Shown: positions 1 through 2,356 of the stretch, in pieces
Layout of the letters: the number at the start of each line of letters is the position of its first letter
Position numbering within the stretch: position 1 is the first letter of the stretch
DNA from: Candidatus Brocadiaceae bacterium
GTDB taxonomy: Bacteria > Planctomycetota > Brocadiia > SM23-32
Assembly (NCBI GenBank): GCA_003551785.1
Contig: PUNP01000734.1
Span: 1 to 5,340, forward strand
Direction: 5' to 3'
DNA: 5,340 bases
The notes under the pieces: model-generated
Told to the model about the DNA's origin: nothing
The model's input: the letters and a program-made list of their open reading frames with translations, nothing else
The model's database searches: none
Made by a program: the position numbers and the translations under genes

Positions 1-96
1 TCTGCTTAGTCCGGCAAATCAATTCATCACCACGCCGACCCCCGCCCACCGCCTTGCGGGATATCTCTTTTTTGTTTAGCGACAATCTGGAGCGGA

Positions 97-133
97 GAGC
101 CGAACGCCCCCGGAAGCGGGGGCTCAGCGGCTC
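97..133. repeat. Nested GC-rich hairpin
   Basis: A perfect outer 6 bp stem (GAGCCG at 97-102 with CGGCTC at 128-133) encloses a perfect inner 7 bp stem (GCCCCCG at 106-112 with CGGGGGC at 117-123). The inner stem has a 4-base GAAG loop, and the two stems are separated by an asymmetric internal loop (AAC against TCAG). No T-run follows on the plus strand within the next bases, so it is not a standard intrinsic terminator in that direction. Flanking sequence also carries short complementary words: CCCGC at 41-45 with GCGGG at 56-60, and a C-rich stretch near 39-50 roughly complementary to 137-145. It could be a folded RNA, a palindromic dispersed repeat or the end of a mobile element. The hairpin itself is directly visible; its role is unknown. 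Confidence 0.6.
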
Positions 134-191
134 GAAGTGGCGGGGATTTGGCTTTTAAGTAGCAATTCAAATATTTATCCCTTCAATCATC

Positions 192-335
192 ATGAGGATG
201 TATTTTTTTGACTTTGCACCGAACACGCTGCTGCGGTCAACAAAGCGAGAGTTTTTCTTTTATGACGGCAGTTACGAAAACCTTTTACATTTAGTCAAAT
301 TGCATACCCACAAGATATCTAGTAAACTACAGTAG
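192..335 (+). pseudogene. Possible N-terminal stump of a DUF4130 / TIGR03915-type DNA metabolism protein
   Basis: This 47-codon open frame starts at an ATG without a clear Shine-Dalgarno site and ends at TAG. Residues 21-31 read EFFFYDGSYEN followed by LL, which resembles the YDG(S/T)(F/Y)E-x-(F/L)L opening of the DUF4130 family (TIGR03915). That family is normally about 240 residues long and is usually encoded next to a radical-SAM protein. Here the frame ends about 20 residues after the motif, and no continuation or radical-SAM partner is visible. If the match is real, this is a truncated relic. If not, it is an AT-rich chance frame. The call rests on one short motif, so it is tentative. 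Confidence 0.22.
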
Positions 336-422
336 GAGCTTTTGTAATTCGCAGCCTAGTAAGAACTTAATAACTACAGTCTCCTTTTGCTGTTATGCAC
401 AAAGAAATTCAAAGAAAAGCGC

Positions 423-447
423 CCCCCTTCTCAAAAGGCGGAGGGGG
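423..447. repeat. C-rich/G-rich imperfect palindrome
   Basis: CCCCCTTC at 423-430 can pair with GGAGGGGG at 440-447 across a 9-base loop, giving 8 pairs including one G-T wobble. No T-run follows on the plus strand, so terminator function is doubtful. The shape (a run of C, TT, a short loop, then a run of G) resembles short intergenic palindromes that occur in many copies in some bacterial genomes. Whether this one is repeated elsewhere cannot be judged from a single copy. Confidence 0.4.
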
Positions 448-647
448 AGATAGCAGAGAATTTCATAAAAAGCTTTGCCTGCCCGGAAAAGGACGGTGAA
501 GATGCTAATTCAAAAGCAAGATGAATCCACCTATCGGGATACACATTACCCTCACGGACCATATAAAAGTAGCAAATTCAACAGCGATTAGCAGAAGAGA
601 GTTTTGCTTCGGCAGCATTTCCCAATCAACCGGAGGGAAGTATTGCC

Positions 648-1004
648 ATGATAAAAACAAAATCCATATACGGCCGTTCAGAAGATTCCGACGGGAAAAG
701 GATACTGGTCTCGCGTAACTGGCCGCGAGGAATTCCCAGAAAAAGGCTTAACATAGTGGAATGGGCGCGGAAAGTTGCCCCGAGTAAAAATTTACTTCAG
801 GGCTGGAAGCAGAATGAGATAAACTGGGAAGAGTATTGTCGGCGGTATATGGATGAGATGTCTTCGCAAAACGAAAAAATCACGGAACTGGCTTCCATGG
901 CCGGGAGCGGAACAATAACTCTTGTCTGCTTTGAACCAGAGCATAATCCTCATTGTCACCGGCATATGTTGAAAAGGTTGATAGAAAAGGTGATAGAGAA
1001 ATAG
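648..1004 (+). CDS. DUF488 family protein (YeaO-like)
   Basis: This 118-residue protein has the length and motif order of the DUF488 family (Pfam PF04343; YeaO is a relative). The N-terminus has the conserved block RILVSRNWPRG (residues 18-28), followed by APS (44-46) and the W-E-E-Y-x-RRY segment (60-67). The C-terminal core strand TLVCFE (91-96) is followed by the histidine/cysteine motif CHRHML (103-108). That CFE...CHR ending is typical of one DUF488 branch, whereas others end in an HN-type motif. Biochemical function is not established for the family; these are small soluble proteins often annotated as hypothetical. The ATG at 648 is chosen because GGAGGGAAG lies upstream (632-640) and the family's N-terminal strand begins right after it. 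The gene ends soon after the CHR helix, as expected. It converges on, and slightly overlaps, a transposase relic on the other strand, so its last few codons could have been altered by that insertion. Confidence 0.85.
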   Translation: MIKTKSIYGRSEDSDGKRILVSRNWPRGIPRKRLNIVEWARKVAPSKNLLQGWKQNEINWEEYCRRYMDEMSSQNEKITELASMAGSGTITLVCFEPEHNPHCHRHMLKRLIEKVIEK

Positions 1005-1005
1005 A

Positions 1006-1246
1006 AACTTGTAATTTGAAAATCGCTTTGGCTACTTTTTTCAGCTCCTTTTGCTCATCTTCGCCAAGATGGGAAATGTCCACTTCAATATCTTCCGAGG
1101 GCTTTTTTGTTAAAAACCGCTTCCCAATTACTCAGTGAGTTGGGATGAACATCATAAGATCGGGTAATCTTGCCGCCTTCGTTGCCTGACTGCAACGCTT
1201 CCTTTATCACCTGACAATTTAACTTCGGCGAAAAAACTTGGCAGTA
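1006..1246 (-). pseudogene. Remnant of IS3/IS911-type transposase OrfA, frameshifted
   Basis: On the minus strand, 1246 to 1112 reads as an HTH_Tnp_1 (PF01527) N-terminal domain: FSPK, then QVIKEALQSG, then ITRSYDVHPNSLSNW and VF. This matches the usual pattern of F-S-P-x-F/L-K, QV-x-EAL, the I-A-R-x-Y-x-V-HPN-x-LSxW helix-turn-helix and the following F. That frame then hits a stop at 1085-1087. The neighbouring minus frame takes over around the A5/T6 homopolymers at 1103-1116 and reads TKKPSEDIEVD, then GEDEQKELKKVAKAIFKLQV, which fits the leucine-zipper-like tail of OrfA. The weak similarity continues a few residues past 1005 into the convergent DUF488 gene. No good start codon remains, although a GAGGAG sits just upstream near 1254-1259. 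No OrfB and no clear terminal repeats are visible. This is a dead insertion-sequence fragment rather than a programmed-frameshift gene. The 78-codon frame at 1152-1388 on the same strand is mostly a shadow of it. Confidence 0.65.
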
Positions 1247-1422
1247 CTCCGTCTCCTCGAAATCGGGTAAGATTAAAACTATAATCTACCATGCGAGGAA
1301 ACTCAAATCCATAACACACCAGGGTCCAATTTTCGGCCAAAGCACCGTACAGAAAATTCCGGCTCTCTCCATAAGAGAGAAAGCACATCCTGAGATTAAA
1401 TCAACGAAATACCAAGCAATTG

Positions 1423-1602
1423 CTACAGGTCCTTCGGCTGCAAAGTCTTTCGGACATTAGCCTTCGCTCTTTCAGCAGCTTCCCGCAGGCAGCAATGTAC
1501 GCAGTCATTTATAGCATCAAGAGCATCTGCACCACACATGAGTCCTTCTGATTTTAAGACATCCTTCACTTTCGAGCTTACTATCAGTCTCTCTTCAGCC
1601 AT
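1423..1602 (-). CDS. Bacterial histone-fold protein (Bd0055-like candidate)
   Basis: This 59-residue protein looks like a minimal histone fold that would bind DNA as a dimer. Visible elements are a short helix 1 (VSSKVKDVLKSEG, residues 8-20), loop 1 (21-26), a long central helix 2 (about 27-49, rich in Ala, Glu and Arg), and loop 2 starting RKT. It ends with the signature R51-x-T53-xxxx-D58, identical in spacing to the RxTxxxxD motif (Arg-Asp clamp) of archaeal histones such as HMfB. The N-terminal (T/S)SKVK pattern also recalls the Bdellovibrio histone Bd0055. Helix 3 is nearly absent because the protein stops one residue after D58. Four cysteines (C23, C34, C37, C38) lie in or near helix 2, which is unusual for histones. 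The ATG is fixed by CGAGGAGG at 1611-1618, eight bases upstream. The frame stays open further upstream to a GTG overlapping the sbcD-like stop, but the ribosome site and family length favour the short form. A dedicated promoter lies upstream. The family assignment comes from motif reading only. Confidence 0.78.
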   Translation of the reverse strand: MAEERLIVSSKVKDVLKSEGLMCGADALDAINDCVHCCLREAAERAKANVRKTLQPKDL

Positions 1603-1610
1603 TGTCAGAA

Positions 1611-1618
1611 CCTCCTCG
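1611..1618 (-). promoter_or_regulatory. Strong Shine-Dalgarno site of the histone gene
   Basis: CGAGGAGG on the minus strand ends eight bases before the ATG at 1602. It is near-perfect and decides the start, because the reading frame is open for more than 40 codons upstream. Its strength suggests high-level translation, as expected for an abundant chromatin protein. Confidence 0.8.
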
Positions 1619-1633
1619 GTATAAAAGTGTAAA

Positions 1634-1648
1634 CAGTATCTGATACAG
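1634..1648. promoter_or_regulatory. Palindrome in the histone gene leader, possible operator
   Basis: The 15-base sequence CAGTATCTGATACAG has arms CAGTATC and GATACAG around a central T, with 6 of 7 positions symmetric and a perfect GTATC/GATAC core. It lies between the predicted transcription start (about 1655) and the ribosome binding site. That is a typical position for a repressor operator, possibly an autoregulatory one. The symmetry is visible; regulatory use is inferred. Confidence 0.35.
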
Positions 1649-1661
1649 CACAGCTACGCCT

Positions 1662-1690
1662 ATAATACGTTCATTAACTCGATTTGCCAA
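1662..1690 (-). promoter_or_regulatory. Sigma70-type promoter for the histone gene
   Basis: On the minus strand, TTGGCA (1690-1685; one mismatch to TTGACA) and TATTAT (1667-1662; one mismatch to TATAAT) are separated by exactly 17 bases. Transcription would start near 1655, leaving a leader of about 50 bases with the palindrome and the strong Shine-Dalgarno site before the ATG at 1602. The promoter lies in the gap after the truncated sbcD-like gene, so the histone gene need not depend on the upstream operon. Confidence 0.6.
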
Positions 1691-1725
1691 GTGTATAGCG
1701 TTTAATTGTAGCGTCTTGGCTTCAC

Positions 1726-2142
1726 TCACCGCTCTCCGACTACCGCCAAGGGGTCAGCATCTACCTTTGCATCCTGGGCGAGCCCCACCGACTTTTCCTC
1801 ATCAAGCACTATGCCATGGTCGGGAAAAGCTTCTCTAGCCCATTCCCAGAGAGAGGAGTTTTCAATCTGATAGTCATGGTTTCCGGGAAGAACAAGCACA
1901 GCACCACCCTGGAAACCGTGCAGCTTTTCGATCGCTTCTTTCACATCGCCTTTTTTCATGCCGGTCCTGTCGAACAGATCTCCGGCTACGGTGAGCAAAT
2001 GACATCCGGCCTCGTTAGCTTTCTCAACTATGGTTTCCAGAATATCCAAGCGCGCCCCGGCAAGTTCGGATGCCATGGGGCCGTAACCGTCAAAGGACAT
2101 CCCAATATGCTGGTCGGCGCTATGCAGTATTTTAAGGCTCAT
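1726..2142 (-). CDS. SbcD/Mre11-like metallophosphoesterase, C-terminally truncated
   Basis: The 138-residue product is the N-terminal part of an SbcD/Mre11-type DNA exonuclease subunit (calcineurin-like phosphoesterase fold). Three of the metal-binding motifs are intact: D10-x-H12 in HSADQHIG, GDLFD (54-58) and GNHD (87-90). The later histidine motifs needed to complete the two-metal centre (normally a further H, then GHxH or similar) are missing, as is the capping domain. Full-length members have roughly 350-420 residues, so about two thirds is lost. The last 15-20 residues (after about 120) do not look like the family, suggesting a deletion or insertion breakpoint near 1725-1785. The ATG at 2142 is preceded by GAGAGGG (2151-2157) with an 8-base gap, and overlaps the stop of the upstream small ORF as ATGA. 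SbcD normally works with the ATPase SbcC; no sbcC follows here. It is probably catalytically dead or a gene remnant, though still openly translated. Confidence 0.8.
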   Translation of the reverse strand: MSLKILHSADQHIGMSFDGYGPMASELAGARLDILETIVEKANEAGCHLLTVAGDLFDRTGMKKGDVKEAIEKLHGFQGGAVLVLPGNHDYQIENSSLWEWAREAFPDHGIVLDEEKSVGLAQDAKVDADPLAVVGER

Positions 2143-2351
2143 AAGCGAAACCCTCTCTGACTACAACACTGTATTTCCAATACGAATTCAACAAACGGCT
2201 TATCCCAATTAATACTGGAATGCTCCCAAAGATTTATGCTTATGTTATGTAAAGAGTGTTTTGCATTAGGCATATTCTCATATGTAACGCTTTTATTGTG
2301 TATAATCAGTACAACGTTTCCCAGATGCAGAAAACCATCTTCATCCCACAC
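2139..2351 (-). CDS. Small hypothetical protein between helicase and sbcD-like gene
   Basis: This 70-codon AT-rich frame starts at GTG five bases after the helicase stop. It ends with a TGA that overlaps the ATG of the sbcD-like gene by four bases (ATGA), the classic arrangement for translational coupling. I do not recognise the protein. It has no signal peptide or membrane segment, and its C-terminal half (INLWEHSSINWDKPFVEFV) looks like alternating strand and loop. There is no clear Shine-Dalgarno site before the GTG, and base composition is more AT-rich than the helicase. It is the only one of the three minus frames that stays open here. It may be a real coupled gene, the relic of a larger gene, or a chance frame in a spacer. 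Confidence 0.35.
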   Translation of the reverse strand: MWDEDGFLHLGNVVLIIHNKSVTYENMPNAKHSLHNISINLWEHSSINWDKPFVEFVLEIQCCSQRGFRL

Positions 2352-2356
2352 ATGAT

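Larger units (their letters stand above)
1..647. other. Intergenic region without a convincing intact gene
   Basis: I see no open frame here with family similarity, codon character and a ribosome binding site together. Short frames at 192-335, 502-591 and 521-718 lack clear Shine-Dalgarno sites; the last runs into the DUF488 gene in another frame. Visible structure is limited to the two GC-rich hairpins and the possible DUF4130 stump. No clear sigma70 promoter with proper spacing could be assigned to the downstream DUF488 gene. Confidence 0.5.

Noticed and set aside
74..105. Integron attC-like core words (GTTTAGC, GCCGAAC)
   Set aside because: Neither word fits GTTRRRY or RYYYAAC exactly, and their order is wrong for an attC site.
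97..133. Group II intron domain V
   Set aside because: GAGCCG...CGGCTC recalls domain V, but the internal loop does not pair as required, the loop is GAAG rather than a GNRA tetraloop, the upper stem is too long, and there is no reverse transcriptase or domain VI.
502..591. 29-codon plus-strand frame
   Set aside because: It is very short, with only a poor GGAC/GGTGAAG leader and no recognisable sequence; chance is the simplest explanation.
521..718. 65-codon plus-strand frame overlapping the DUF488 start
   Set aside because: There is no ribosome site or family resemblance, and its last third is a shadow of the DUF488 gene.
880..1083. 67-codon minus-strand frame with GTG start
   Set aside because: Its first part is the frameshifted tail of the OrfA relic, and the rest is antisense to the DUF488 coding region.
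1159..1269. Repeated 9-mer ATCGGGTAA about 100 bp apart
   Set aside because: Only two copies inside the transposase relic, with diverging flanks; too short to call a repeat.
1152..1388. 78-codon minus-strand open frame as a gene
   Set aside because: Its second half overlaps, in another frame, a clear HTH transposase reading. It has no proper Shine-Dalgarno spacing and no recognisable family; the first half (1262-1388) remains unexplained but unsupported.
1415..1424. 10 bp palindrome AGCAATTGCT overlapping the histone stop codon
   Set aside because: It has no loop and no T-run, so it is not a terminator, and such a short palindrome can arise by chance.
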